This document shows, one piece after another, positions 18,698 through 27,434 of a stretch of DNA of 64,000 nt. This DNA is from Echinicola soli (GTDB taxonomy: Bacteria > Bacteroidota > Bacteroidia > Cytophagales > Cyclobacteriaceae), in the NCBI RefSeq assembly GCF_006575665.1, contig NZ_CP041253.1, positions 4,315,001 to 4,379,000 of the forward strand. The letters are read 5' to 3'. The notes beneath the pieces were generated by a model that was not told where the DNA came from, made no database searches, and worked only from the letters and a program-made list of their open reading frames with translations. Each line of letters opens with the position of its first letter. Position 1 is the stretch's first letter. The translations under genes and the position numbers were made by a program.

Positions 18698-19723
18698 TCA
18701 CTTCCCAATACAAAACAGCGTTTCGCCTTTGTTTACGGGTGGTGTGCCCACTTTATAAAGCACAATACCCGATGAAGGTGCTGAAATATCTTCCAGTTTC
18801 TCTCCAAAAATATTCGTGATATTACCCAGTACCTGCCCTTTGGTGACCTTGTCGCCGCTCTTTATTTTGCTATAAAAAAGCCCTGTGGAAGGACTTTTTA
18901 GATAAACTTGTGCCTCAAACCATTTTTGATTTACGGAACTGTTGATTTCAGACGGGTACATTCCCATGTCAGTAAGCATATTCATTACACCCGTGCTGAT
19001 CATTTCGACCATAACAGGCTGTACACTTCCCAACTTTCCGGCTTCGATGCTTAAAGCCGTTTTCCCTTGCTGAACAGCCTCCTTAAAGGCGTATTCCGAG
19101 GGGGCATCCGGAGCCAGGGTGTAGGGATAGATCACATTGTATTCAAAATTGGCAGCTTCCGTAAGCTGATGCGCCAAGGCTACTTGCTCAGGCTTGTCGG
19201 TTCTATTGTAATAACATACGAACGGCAACAAATCCTCACTGGCATCACCACCATGAATATCCAAAAACACATCCGAAACGGGAATAACTTCCTGACTGAT
19301 CCAGTATGCAATCTGCTCGGTAACAGTCCCTTCAGCTTTTCCGGGAAAAACACGGTTGAGATTTTTGCCATCCACTGGATTTGTAAAGACAGAGCGCCCA
19401 TAAAATGCTGCTTCATTGGCCAAGGGAAGGATTACCAAAGTGCCGTGGAGTTTTTCAGGTTGGATCTTTTGCATAAGTTCCTGAACGGCCATAATAGGAG
19501 GATATTCAAAACCGTGAACACCGGCTACCATTGAAAACACCGGGCCATCATGCTTTCCTTTAATGACGGTCACAGCCAATGAATCTTCTTTGCCAAAATA
19601 CACCACAGTATCCCTCCTACTTCCTAACGGAATGTCCTTAATCTGTTGAGCGTGCAAGATACCTGGCATACAACACACCACTATTGGAATAAAAAACCTT
19701 ATAAATAGCTTTGGATTAATCAT
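18698..19723 (-). CDS. exported AstE/AspA-type zinc hydrolase
   Basis: 341 residues with a signal peptide ending near residue 26 ('GILHAQQ'). Zinc ligands of the succinylglutamate desuccinylase/aspartoacylase (M14-like) family are visible: 'AGVHGFEYPP' gives His and Glu, and 'FLDIHGGDASED' the second His. 'NPVDGKNLNRVFPG' is the conserved substrate-binding segment. The C-terminal beta-barrel region is present ('GLFYSKIKSGDKVTKGQVLG'). It likely cleaves an amide in the periplasm. It follows the COG0523 GTPase by 28 bp on the same strand, so a zinc enzyme and a zinc metallochaperone share a probable transcript. Confidence 0.85.
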   Translation of the reverse strand: MINPKLFIRFFIPIVVCCMPGILHAQQIKDIPLGSRRDTVVYFGKEDSLAVTVIKGKHDGPVFSMVAGVHGFEYPPIMAVQELMQKIQPEKLHGTLVILPLANEAAFYGRSVFTNPVDGKNLNRVFPGKAEGTVTEQIAYWISQEVIPVSDVFLDIHGGDASEDLLPFVCYYNRTDKPEQVALAHQLTEAANFEYNVIYPYTLAPDAPSEYAFKEAVQQGKTALSIEAGKLGSVQPVMVEMISTGVMNMLTDMGMYPSEINSSVNQKWFEAQVYLKSPSTGLFYSKIKSGDKVTKGQVLGNITNIFGEKLEDISAPSSGIVLYKVGTPPVNKGETLFCIGK

Positions 19724-19751
19724 ACTACCTCTTTCTTAAAGTTAAAATTGA

Positions 19752-20735
19752 TTACGCTTCACCGATATACCGGGACATTGCCCCATGATCAAAGCCTTTG
19801 GAAAATAATTTCATAATTCCTTTCCTGGTAAGCCCTTTTCCGATTACTACTAAAAACGGCTTTTGATCCTTTTTACTTTCAACTGGTATAATGCTAAGCT
19901 GCTGGCCCACACTTTGTACCAAGTAAAGTCCCTTACTTTCATTGACACGGACAAAGCCTTTGATCCTATAAATCTGGTGATAATGAAGAAACAGCGACAC
20001 GGTCAAGATACTTCGCAAACGACCAAGATCAAAAACGGCATCCTTAAAATCCAATAAAATGGATTTGACATCACTATGTGTATGGGGATGGGTTTCTTGA
20101 TAATCAAACAACTGAGTGTCCCTTGTTAGATTCTGTGCCACCATCTCTTTGGTTACTTTACCGTGATTGGTAGGGAATACAACAGAAAGTGGGTTTATAT
20201 GCTTGATTTTCTGTTCAAGGGATTTAGTGTAGCCATTAGCGACCATTGCTTCCTTATTCAGTAAAATCAGGTCAGCAATAGCCAATTGTCTTCCCGCCTC
20301 GGGCACTTGTGTCAAGCTGTCTTCGAATAAAACAGCATCTACCACCCCTATAACGCTCTTAACCACAAAATACTCACTAATCGTTTCGAAAATAAAAACA
20401 CTTGCCAGTGCTCCGGGGTCTGCCAATCCTGAAGCTTCTATGAATACATTGTCTGGTGGTGTGGACAGCTCGGCAATCTCCCTTAGGACTGCATATAACT
20501 CCTCCCCCAATGAACAGCAAATGCAGCCATTGTTAAGCTCAAATACTCGCTCTTGTTTTAATTTCACCAAATTACCGTCTACGGATTCTGATCCAAACTC
20601 ATTCTCAATCACCATGTTTTTTTGATTGGAGTATAGGATCAGCAAGTTATTAAGAACGGATGTTTTACCAGCCCCTAGAAAGCCAGTCAAGATAATGACA
20701 TTTATTTTAGTTTCCTGCATAGCCATTTGCTTCAC
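19752..20735 (-). CDS. COG0523 (CobW/YjiA) GTP-dependent metallochaperone
   Basis: 327 residues. The P-loop 'TGFLGAGKTSVLNNLL' lies at ~17-32. The conserved metal-binding motif C-I-C-C is in 'LNNGCICCSLGEEL', followed by 'FIEASGLADPGALA'. A histidine-rich 'THPHTHSD' precedes the C-terminal domain. COG0523 proteins deliver Zn, Co or Fe to target enzymes in a GTP-dependent way. A perfect Zur-like palindrome lies 60 bp upstream of the start and a zinc hydrolase gene follows, so zinc allocation is the likely role. The start may be ATG 20735 or the nearer 20720; both leave the P-loop intact. Confidence 0.88.
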   Translation of the reverse strand: MKQMAMQETKINVIILTGFLGAGKTSVLNNLLILYSNQKNMVIENEFGSESVDGNLVKLKQERVFELNNGCICCSLGEELYAVLREIAELSTPPDNVFIEASGLADPGALASVFIFETISEYFVVKSVIGVVDAVLFEDSLTQVPEAGRQLAIADLILLNKEAMVANGYTKSLEQKIKHINPLSVVFPTNHGKVTKEMVAQNLTRDTQLFDYQETHPHTHSDVKSILLDFKDAVFDLGRLRSILTVSLFLHYHQIYRIKGFVRVNESKGLYLVQSVGQQLSIIPVESKKDQKPFLVVIGKGLTRKGIMKLFSKGFDHGAMSRYIGEA

Positions 20736-20794
20736 CTGATAAGTGTGGGTTCAAAGCGATTACGATGATGCAAACTTAATGGCTGCCAGTATAT

Positions 20795-20813
20795 TTTGCA
20801 ACAAAGTTGCAAA
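20795..20813 (-). promoter_or_regulatory. Zur/Fur-family-like operator
   Basis: TTTGCAAC-AAA-GTTGCAAA is a perfect 8-bp inverted repeat with a 3-bp spacer. It ends 60 bp before the start of the COG0523 gene. The form, two outward TTGCAAC half-sites, resembles Zur boxes described for several bacteria. Binding by Zur is inference; no zur gene is in the window. Confidence 0.6.
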
Positions 20814-20927
20814 TTTAATTCAACCTAAAAATTGTTGTGAGATGATGTTTTTCCCTTAATTCGTCCACACTTATTTGAGTAATACTGGTATGTGATTATA
20901 CGAAATCGTGCCAGCAATCATTTTTTT

Positions 20928-21152
20928 GGTGCTATGTGATTTATAGTGGATAAGTAGAGCGGTATTGAGCTATTGGAATAGAAGTAATACGTGGACGGAT
21001 AAATTTGGCTCTTATGCTCCTGATGCAGTCGATAATCATACATTCTTTCGGAGTCAGTACCTACGGCACTGTTAGGATACTACATTCACTTTCTATTACC
21101 AAGCTAATCCTCCTAACGGAGCATCACTGCTGCCCCTTCTGTCCGCTAAAAA
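20928..21152 (+). repeat. ~220-bp dispersed repeat, copy 1
   Basis: This block matches the reverse complement of 56967-57176 over nearly its whole length with scattered substitutions. Shared stretches include GGTGCTATGTGAT, TAAGTAGAGCGGTA, CTTATGCTCCTGATGCAGTC, GTACCTACGGCACTGTT and CACTTTCTATTACCAAGCTA. Copy 1 carries ~25 extra bases near 21110-21135 that form a CTCC-TAAC-GGAG hairpin. It encodes no conserved ORF. It ends about 40 bp from the IS200-type element. Confidence 0.75.
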
Positions 21153-21194
21153 GTGAGGTGGACGTCCTGGCGAATGCCGCTAGGCAATGAACTA

Positions 21195-21755
21195 CCATGA
21201 CCCAGAGCGATCGAGGTATCAAAATAATGTTAGTTGATTTGTATATAACCTTTTGTATTCTTTTTCTGTTCCTTGATCCTTTACGTAAGCCCTTATCACT
21301 TCTTCATTAGCGTATTGACCAACTGTCTTGGCGTAAAATCCACTTGTCCAAAATTCCCCTCCCCATAACTTCGCCTTGATTTCTGGAAACCTCTTGAACA
21401 ATTCTTTTACCGTGATACTCTTCAACATCGTTATCATTTTTGAAACCGAATAGCTCGGAACACTTTGAACTAAAAAATGAACATGGTCCGGTTCGTGTCC
21501 TATCTCTACAAAATGTACTTCATATCGCTCCGAAATATCCAAGCAGATTTGCTTTAAACCTGACCCTATTTCATCTGTTATAACTGATTTCCTGTACTTC
21601 AATGGAAAAACCAGATGATACAACAATAGTGTCTTATTATGCATTTTGAAAATATGATCTCCCATTTCTCAAAAGTACACTTTTCAAAGTGTCATGAAAA
21701 ACTCTCTGTTTTTCAAACTTTTCAGCTGAACCCCGACGCAGAGCGTCGAGGAATT
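21195..21755 (-). mobile_element. IS200/IS605-type insertion sequence
   Basis: The element contains a single tnpA gene. Upstream of the gene, 21731-21751 is a hairpin (CCCCGACGC-AGA-GCGTCGAGG), as expected of an IS200 left end. Immediately after the tnpA stop, 21195-21216 holds a closely related sequence ending GAGCGATCGAGG, the probable right end. Exact ends are estimated. IS200-type elements move as single strands and leave no target duplication, and none is seen. Confidence 0.7.
21219..21665 (-). CDS. tnpA: IS200/IS605 family transposase TnpA (Y1 HUH)
   Basis: 148 residues. The HUH motif is H-V-H within 'EPDHVHFLVQ', and the catalytic tyrosine is expected in 'TVGQYANEEVIRAYVKDQG'. 'AKLWGGEFWTSGFY' is characteristic of Bacteroidetes TnpA. 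The protein looks intact. The first residues (M-G-D-H-I-F-K) could be extra; ATG at residue 8 gives a more usual start. No tnpB accompanies it, so this is an IS200-type element. Confidence 0.92.
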   Translation of the reverse strand: MGDHIFKMHNKTLLLYHLVFPLKYRKSVITDEIGSGLKQICLDISERYEVHFVEIGHEPDHVHFLVQSVPSYSVSKMITMLKSITVKELFKRFPEIKAKLWGGEFWTSGFYAKTVGQYANEEVIRAYVKDQGTEKEYKRLYTNQLTLF

Positions 21756-21835
21756 CTTCAGATTAAAAAGTATATGATCATATAAGTGTTTCCCTAAAAG
21801 CTAATTTGAATTTTTCCGGATTCGATTCCTGATTC

Positions 21836-22867
21836 TTATAAACCTGCAAACTCGAACGGTTCAGTGTCTTCGAAATGATCCAGGGCATCTCCTTGGTAGG
21901 TCTCATTATTTGACAAAGCTAGTTTAAGTATTGAAGTAGTACCAAAATCTAGATTCTTGATATCGACCCAAAAAGTATTTGGTGTCATGACAGACTCAAA
22001 ATAATACACCCGGTGCTTTTGATCTGAAACGGTACGCCATCTAGTAGAAGAAATATTTGGTTCATTTTCGGAGGATATACCATAAGGAACAGAACAATTC
22101 CTGATCACACTAAAAACACTCGCAACAGCTGTTCGTCTATCAGCTGTTTTGGGAATGGCGTTAATATAGTAAGAAGCTCGGACAAATCGATCTGCAGCAT
22201 TATTGGTTCCTGGCAGCATCATCGTTCCTGGAATTCGTTCCCAATAAGCATTCAGGGCCAACTGTTGCTCGTAAACAGGAGAATTGGTCATCACCACATA
22301 CGAGGGATCATGATGGATGACAAGCTTCCCTCCGACATACTCAAAAACAGCATTATCTCCTTTGGCATCTGAAATGGATAAATGACAGGTAGCAAACCTC
22401 TCCGTCCCAGGAATATTACTGGAAACAACCACAAAATCCTCCTTTTTCATCCTTTGCACAGCTTCGTCTACTGTGGCAAAGTTATCCAAAACGTATTGTG
22501 CCCAAGCAGCTATAGACAGTCCCTGTTGTTTTCCATCGTAGGAAGGATATTCTGATTCTGTCAGCCAGAGGATATTGGCCACTAAGCCTTCTTCGTTCAT
22601 CCCATCTACAGTCGCTACATCGAATGAGCTGGCCACTATGCTTCCGTATTTGGAACGCCAGGTCAAAGAATTGGAGCCTACCTTCCCTTCGCGCTCCATA
22701 TCCCGGGGAAAAATCCACAAGTTAACTGGAATTTCATCCTTCCAATCCATAGACCTTGCCGTAATCACCAAATTCCCTGGCCCCTTATACACCACACGTG
22801 TACATGGAACCGCTATGCGTACCAGGAAAAAGAAAACAAAAACAATCAACACATGCTTGGTCTTCAT
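21836..22867 (-). CDS. linear amide C-N hydrolase (choloylglycine hydrolase / penicillin V acylase family)
   Basis: 343 residues from ATG 22867, which precedes a clean signal peptide ('MKTKHVLIVFVFFFLVRIAV'); the frame runs upstream to 22918 but those residues are not part of the signal. Cleavage before Cys in 'AVPCTRVVYKG' would expose the N-terminal nucleophile Cys, as in Ntn hydrolases. 'ITARSMDWKDE' and 'VDGMNEEGLVANILWL' carry the family's Arg/Asp and loop. The enzyme would hydrolyse an amide (bile salt, penicillin V or N-acyl homoserine lactone in relatives) in the periplasm. It is monocistronic. Confidence 0.88.
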   Translation of the reverse strand: MKTKHVLIVFVFFFLVRIAVPCTRVVYKGPGNLVITARSMDWKDEIPVNLWIFPRDMEREGKVGSNSLTWRSKYGSIVASSFDVATVDGMNEEGLVANILWLTESEYPSYDGKQQGLSIAAWAQYVLDNFATVDEAVQRMKKEDFVVVSSNIPGTERFATCHLSISDAKGDNAVFEYVGGKLVIHHDPSYVVMTNSPVYEQQLALNAYWERIPGTMMLPGTNNAADRFVRASYYINAIPKTADRRTAVASVFSVIRNCSVPYGISSENEPNISSTRWRTVSDQKHRVYYFESVMTPNTFWVDIKNLDFGTTSILKLALSNNETYQGDALDHFEDTEPFEFAGL

Positions 22868-23032
22868 AACATCATTTCTTTTAACATTAAACAAGTACTT
22901 ATCACCTACTCTAAACAAGCCAAAAAATGTAAAACAGGCCTCAGCAATGGGAAATCATTCAAAAATCAAATGGGACAACTCCATATTGCTGGTAAAATTT
23001 ACAAAATAAATATAACTTTTTTGGTAAAAAAT

Positions 23033-23197
23033 TACTGGTGTCCGAGAAAACAATCGTCAAATTGAAAAAAATCAACTGCTTTCACCCCTAAATCCCCTAA
23101 AGGGGATGGGGGCATATTAGGGATTGGAATAAAATCCCTCAAATTTCTATTTAAAGACAGTTTTTGATCATATTTGAAATTTAGTCGGGCGTCAGTA
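23033..23197 (+). repeat. MITE-like element A, copy 1 (short form)
   Basis: It begins TACTGGTGTCCGA and ends TCGGGCGTCAGTA, imperfect inverted repeats. It shares AACAATCGTCAAATTG and TTGATCATATTTGAAATTTAG with copies at 43544-43734 and 55794-55984. It lacks ~26 bp of the internal hairpin present in the others, keeping only ATCCCC-TAAA-GGGGAT. It has no coding capacity. Confidence 0.75.
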
Positions 23198-23442
23198 AAA
23201 AAAATATATTTATTTCACCTGTAAATGTAAAAACCGTAGCTCGTCCAATCCAAAACCAACGGACTTGTTAATCATTTTTGATCTTTCTGTTCATTACCAC
23301 ACAACATTTATTTTTGCCTCTCCTAAAAGGATTAAGTAAAAAAGGCCGATTATATGATGATATAAGCAAACAATCATCAAAATTTAAAATAATTACGTGA
23401 ATAACGTGTTTATGTAATTAACAAGTAAATAATCAAGCATAA

Positions 23443-23892
23443 ATGATATTAATCACCATCATTTTTCCCACCCTTCTTTCATTGGCATTTTCTTGGTTTG
23501 TAGGGGTTATGATTTGTCATTGGACCAAAGGCCATCACCTTTATTCCAAATATGGAAATCGTTTCCTGATCCATGACCGGAAATGGGAAAAGTTCATCGC
23601 CCTAAAATGGTTCGAGAAATTCATTTCTTATTTTCCATTAGAATATTGGGAGTTCAAATTGATGTATGGCAAAAAACAAGACAGCTATAGACTGGAGGAA
23701 ATAAAAGAAAAGCACTTCACCCGCGAAATTGAATATATTATCGCCTTGATCGTCTTAACAGGTATTGCCATATTTATTTATTTCACCGGCAATACCCTGT
23801 TCTTTTACCTGCTCTTGACTGCCAATGTCTTTGGCAACATATACCCCTTTTTGGTCCATCAGCGCATCAGGAGGAAACTGAATAGAAACTAG
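23443..23892 (+). CDS. small membrane protein, weakly CrtO-acyltransferase-like
   Basis: 149 residues. Helices at ~3-25 and ~100-135 bracket a hydrophilic loop with many Trp, Lys and Tyr ('RKWEKFIALKWFEKFISYFPLEYWEFKLMYGKK'). The loop contains 'FTREIEYI', and the C-terminal 'TANVFGNIYPFLVHQRIRRKL' recalls the 'N-x-Y-P-x-x-x-Q-R' end of CrtO-type acyltransferases that esterify glycosyl carotenoids. The resemblance is limited and no carotenoid genes are adjacent. I regard it as an unassigned membrane protein that might be an acyltransferase relative. Confidence 0.6.
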   Translation: MILITIIFPTLLSLAFSWFVGVMICHWTKGHHLYSKYGNRFLIHDRKWEKFIALKWFEKFISYFPLEYWEFKLMYGKKQDSYRLEEIKEKHFTREIEYIIALIVLTGIAIFIYFTGNTLFFYLLLTANVFGNIYPFLVHQRIRRKLNRN

Positions 23893-23956
23893 GCTAAGAT
23901 GGTTTTGAGCGCTGTTTGGTCACTCAGATTTAACCAATTAAATCGAGCAAAGGAAT

Positions 23957-26428
23957 TTAATATGCCTCAATTGTCTCTTCTCCTTTTCTGAGTCCTTTTC
24001 CTGTTGCTTTCACATGGATTTTCCCGGCATTTTCAGGCGAAACGATAAGCGTGAGTTGTCCATTAAAAACCTTCATACTGGGCTTATGGAAAAGCTCCAC
24101 GCTAGTTGGGTCACCATTTGCTACAGCCTTGAAGCTACCAGCGCCTTCCACAGTAAAAGACAATGAACGCTGATCTGTGGGGCAAACGCGCCCCTCTTTA
24201 TCCACGACCTGCACACGGACAAAAGCCAGTTCTTGGCCATCCACAGACACTTTTTCTTTCTCAGGGACCAGTTTGATGTGATGTGCTTTTCCTGCTGTAG
24301 ACAGGACTTTTTCAGCCGCCCTGTGTCCTTTGTCATCGTAGGCTATCACCTTCACCTCACCAGGAAGATAGGCCACATCCATCCACATCAGTCTGTAGCG
24401 TTCCTGCAGGCTACCTTCCTTGGTCTTGGTCTTTTTTCCTTGGCTCTTGCCGTTAATGAAGAGTTCGGCAGATGGATAGTTGGTATAAACGAATACAGGA
24501 GTTTTCTTACCTTCTCTTCCTTCCCAATTCCAATGCGGTAAAATATGAAGGGTTTCTTCTTCCGGCTTCCACACACTTTTGTACAAATAGTACCTGTCCT
24601 TGGGAATTCCTGCCAAGTCTACAATCCCGAACATCGAACTGTGATTGGGCCAAGCATCAGTATCGTATGGGGTGGGCTCTCCCAAATAGTCAAACCCGGT
24701 CCACACAAACTGTCCCAAGGTCCAGTCGTAGTCTTCTGCAAGCGCAAAATCATCCTCTGGGAGATTTGACCAGCTGCAGTATTCCAATCCATAAGCACTG
24801 GATTGTTGGTCATCATGGATCACCTGTGCGCCCTTTTCTACCGGAAAATGATACACTCCCCTGGAGCTTACCGTAGATCCTGTCTCTGAGCCAAGCACCA
24901 AACTGTGCGGCAGCTTTTCATAGCCTTCCTGATACCGATGTGTCCGGTAATTAAAACCAGTAACATCGATCATCGCAGCAAAACCATTGTCCAATACGCA
25001 GGAAATGCGGTCCATTCCAGCGGTGACCAACCGGGTAGGATCCTCGCGGTGGCAGATATCCTGTAGGAATTTGGCTACTTTATACCCGTCAGCGCTGCAC
25101 TGTGTAGGCACTTCATTGCCGATACTCCACATCACCACGCTTGGATTGTTTCGGTAATGACGCACCATATTGACCAGGTCTTTTTCTGCCCACTCTTCAA
25201 AGAAGCGATGATAACCGTTTTTGCATTTGGCTACATCCCATTCATCAAAGGACTCCACCATCACCATCAATCCCATCTCGTCGCATAGTGCCACCAATTC
25301 CGGAGCTGGCATATTATGTGAAGTCCGTATGGCATCAGCGCCCATGTCTTTCATGAGCCGCAGCTGTCTCTTGATAGCGGAGCGGTTGACCGCGGCTCCT
25401 AAGGGTCCTAGGTCATGGTGAAGATTTACACCTTGGAATTTCCTTTGCTTCCCGTTGAGGAAAAAACCTTTATCTGCAATAAATTCAATTTTCCGAATAC
25501 CAAATCGCGTTGTAAACTCATCTATCTCCTTACCATCAATGGAAATGGTGGACTTGGCAAAATACAACTGTGGCGTTTCAGGTGACCAAAGTAGAGGGTC
25601 ATTCACCGTCAAAAACTGCTCAAGTGGCCGACCGTGATTAAGTTTTTGGGTGTTCTCTTTTTGTGTCACCTCTTTTCCTGCAGCATCGGTAATGATCGTT
25701 TTGATAGTGATGTCTGTACCTTCTGGTACATTCTTCACCTCCGTTTTCACATTGACCGATGCATATTCCCCAGAGACATGCGGTGTGGTCACAAAAGTCC
25801 CCCAAATGGGCACATGCGTTTTAGGAGTAACTTGCAGATGTACATTACGGTAAAGCCCGGCTCCCGGGTACCATCGAGAAGATTGCTCCTTGTTTTCCAG
25901 CCTTACGGCCAATTGGTTTTCCGCCCCGTCTGTATTGAGGTAATCCGTCACATCGAAGTAAAATGAATTATAGCCATAAGGCCAAAAACCAACTTTTTCC
26001 CCATTGACATACACTTGTGCCTCGCTCATTGCCCCATCAAAAACCAGCTTTACCCGTTTTATTTCCGGATCAAAATCAGGTACCTCAAAAGTTCTTCTGT
26101 ACCAGCCCACGCCCATGTAGGGCAAACCACCTGTTCTCCCGGTTTTCTTTGTGGCCACTTTCTCGCCATTTTGGCTTACAGCCACGATTTGTAAGTCATT
26201 GTTCTCATCAAAAGGCCCGTATATAGCCCAATCATGAGGAACGCTCACCGCTTCCCAGGCACCATCATCAAAATCCTTCTTAAATGCTCCTTCTTGCTCC
26301 CCTTTACTGAACTTCCAACCTTCTTCTAGGGGCCAGGATTTCCGGGTATTTTGGGCAAAGATGAAAGAGGGAATACAGGCCACTAAAAGCAGACAAGAAA
26401 TAGCTAATGGGAAACGCATGATCTTCAT
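23957..26428 (-). CDS. exported glycoside hydrolase family 2 (beta-galactosidase-type)
   Basis: 823 residues with a signal peptide (~1-25). The jelly-roll domain comes first ('WKFSKGEQEG', 'VSVPHDWAIYGPFD', 'VGWYRRTFEVPD'), then an immunoglobulin-like domain and the TIM barrel. The acid/base Glu439 is in 'MWSIGNEVPT' and the nucleophile Glu515 in 'VLGSETGSTV'. A C-terminal DUF4982-like domain follows ('PVFVYTNYPSAELFINGKSQG'). It hydrolyses beta-glycosides in the periplasm. It is not in a polysaccharide utilisation locus here, as no SusC/SusD pair is adjacent. Confidence 0.93.
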   Translation of the reverse strand: MKIMRFPLAISCLLLVACIPSFIFAQNTRKSWPLEEGWKFSKGEQEGAFKKDFDDGAWEAVSVPHDWAIYGPFDENNDLQIVAVSQNGEKVATKKTGRTGGLPYMGVGWYRRTFEVPDFDPEIKRVKLVFDGAMSEAQVYVNGEKVGFWPYGYNSFYFDVTDYLNTDGAENQLAVRLENKEQSSRWYPGAGLYRNVHLQVTPKTHVPIWGTFVTTPHVSGEYASVNVKTEVKNVPEGTDITIKTIITDAAGKEVTQKENTQKLNHGRPLEQFLTVNDPLLWSPETPQLYFAKSTISIDGKEIDEFTTRFGIRKIEFIADKGFFLNGKQRKFQGVNLHHDLGPLGAAVNRSAIKRQLRLMKDMGADAIRTSHNMPAPELVALCDEMGLMVMVESFDEWDVAKCKNGYHRFFEEWAEKDLVNMVRHYRNNPSVVMWSIGNEVPTQCSADGYKVAKFLQDICHREDPTRLVTAGMDRISCVLDNGFAAMIDVTGFNYRTHRYQEGYEKLPHSLVLGSETGSTVSSRGVYHFPVEKGAQVIHDDQQSSAYGLEYCSWSNLPEDDFALAEDYDWTLGQFVWTGFDYLGEPTPYDTDAWPNHSSMFGIVDLAGIPKDRYYLYKSVWKPEEETLHILPHWNWEGREGKKTPVFVYTNYPSAELFINGKSQGKKTKTKEGSLQERYRLMWMDVAYLPGEVKVIAYDDKGHRAAEKVLSTAGKAHHIKLVPEKEKVSVDGQELAFVRVQVVDKEGRVCPTDQRSLSFTVEGAGSFKAVANGDPTSVELFHKPSMKVFNGQLTLIVSPENAGKIHVKATGKGLRKGEETIEAY

Positions 26429-26501
26429 ATTATTGGTTAAGCTAAAAATAAATATAGTTACTTTAAGGATACCTCCTTTAACACACCTGAAAATTCCAAC
26501 C

Positions 26502-27311
26502 TCATTGTGCTGTACTGTGCTGTTTTCTTAGGTAAGCTCTCAACAATCGCTGACTGTCCCTATCGTCTGTTTTGGGCTGAATGATAGTGCTTAAATGAAC
26601 ATCCTTTTCTAGCTCCCCCTTAAAATACCCATAGCCTCGGTAAACACCATTTTCAATCAAGACCACCCCTCTCTCCCCTGCTGTTCTTCCTTCCAGCAGA
26701 ATGGTTCGATCCTCTTTGGGAAGGCTGATATCTTGGACAAATTGCCGCACCCTATCATTATAAACCCAAGTGGGCTCTTCTCCTAGGCAGGCACCTTTAC
26801 ATGTTTTTAAGGAGTATTGGAAGCAGGCTCCGCTGGAAGGGTACAACCCATTTATTTTTTGACAAAGTTGATACTGCTCTGTTACACGAAAAAGGTATTC
26901 CTTTCCTTCGGATTTGGCTGTGAAAGCCATCAATTCCCGCTGGTCTTTATTGATTTTTTTCAATTGCAAGGCCATATATCCTTCCGCAGTATCCACCAAG
27001 TAAAGCCCCCACAAAAAAACACTTCTTCTCAAAGCTCGGTTAAAAACAGGCTTGTGGACTTTGATCAGTTCTGACTCTCTCAGTAAGGCCATCAGTTCAT
27101 TGCCCATGTTTTCATACTTCACCTGATCCACCTGATTTTGCATCCTTAAGGCCTTGGAAGTAGTATTATGGAAATGCTGGTGGAGTCGTTTTCTGATATC
27201 GTTGCTTTTGCCGATGTAGAGGATCCGACCACTTCGGTCCACAAAAAAATATACCCCCGTAATGGCCGGAGGTATATTGCTTAGGATATTTTTTAAGTTA
27301 TCTGATAACAT
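26502..27311 (-). CDS. stand-alone UvrC-like GIY-YIG nuclease
   Basis: 269 residues. The GIY-YIG domain is N-terminal: 'GVYFFVDRSGRILYIGKSNDIRKRLHQHF', with the Glu in 'LLRESELIKVHKPVFNR'. The second half has the cysteine pattern 'YQLCQKINGLYPSSGACFQY' and 'CKGACLGEEPTWVYNDRV', as found in the UvrC-like part of DnaQ-UvrC fusion proteins. Here the DnaQ exonuclease half is missing. A role in DNA repair incision is likely by family. It is monocistronic, 123 bp from the PepSY operon. Confidence 0.85.
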   Translation of the reverse strand: MLSDNLKNILSNIPPAITGVYFFVDRSGRILYIGKSNDIRKRLHQHFHNTTSKALRMQNQVDQVKYENMGNELMALLRESELIKVHKPVFNRALRRSVFLWGLYLVDTAEGYMALQLKKINKDQRELMAFTAKSEGKEYLFRVTEQYQLCQKINGLYPSSGACFQYSLKTCKGACLGEEPTWVYNDRVRQFVQDISLPKEDRTILLEGRTAGERGVVLIENGVYRGYGYFKGELEKDVHLSTIIQPKTDDRDSQRLLRAYLRKQHSTAQ

Positions 27312-27434
27312 TTATTACCTGCCTAAACTATTTATGAATATGGGATCCTATTGCTCAGAAAGACTATCGGTCCGCATTAAGTTAAGTGCTATTAAATTAA
27401 CCCACAAACAGTGGAAATGTTATAAGTTTTTCGG

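Noticed and set aside
22982..23032. Target-site duplication for MITE A copy 1.
   Set aside because: The flanks are AT-rich and any short match is uninformative; no clear duplication could be fixed.
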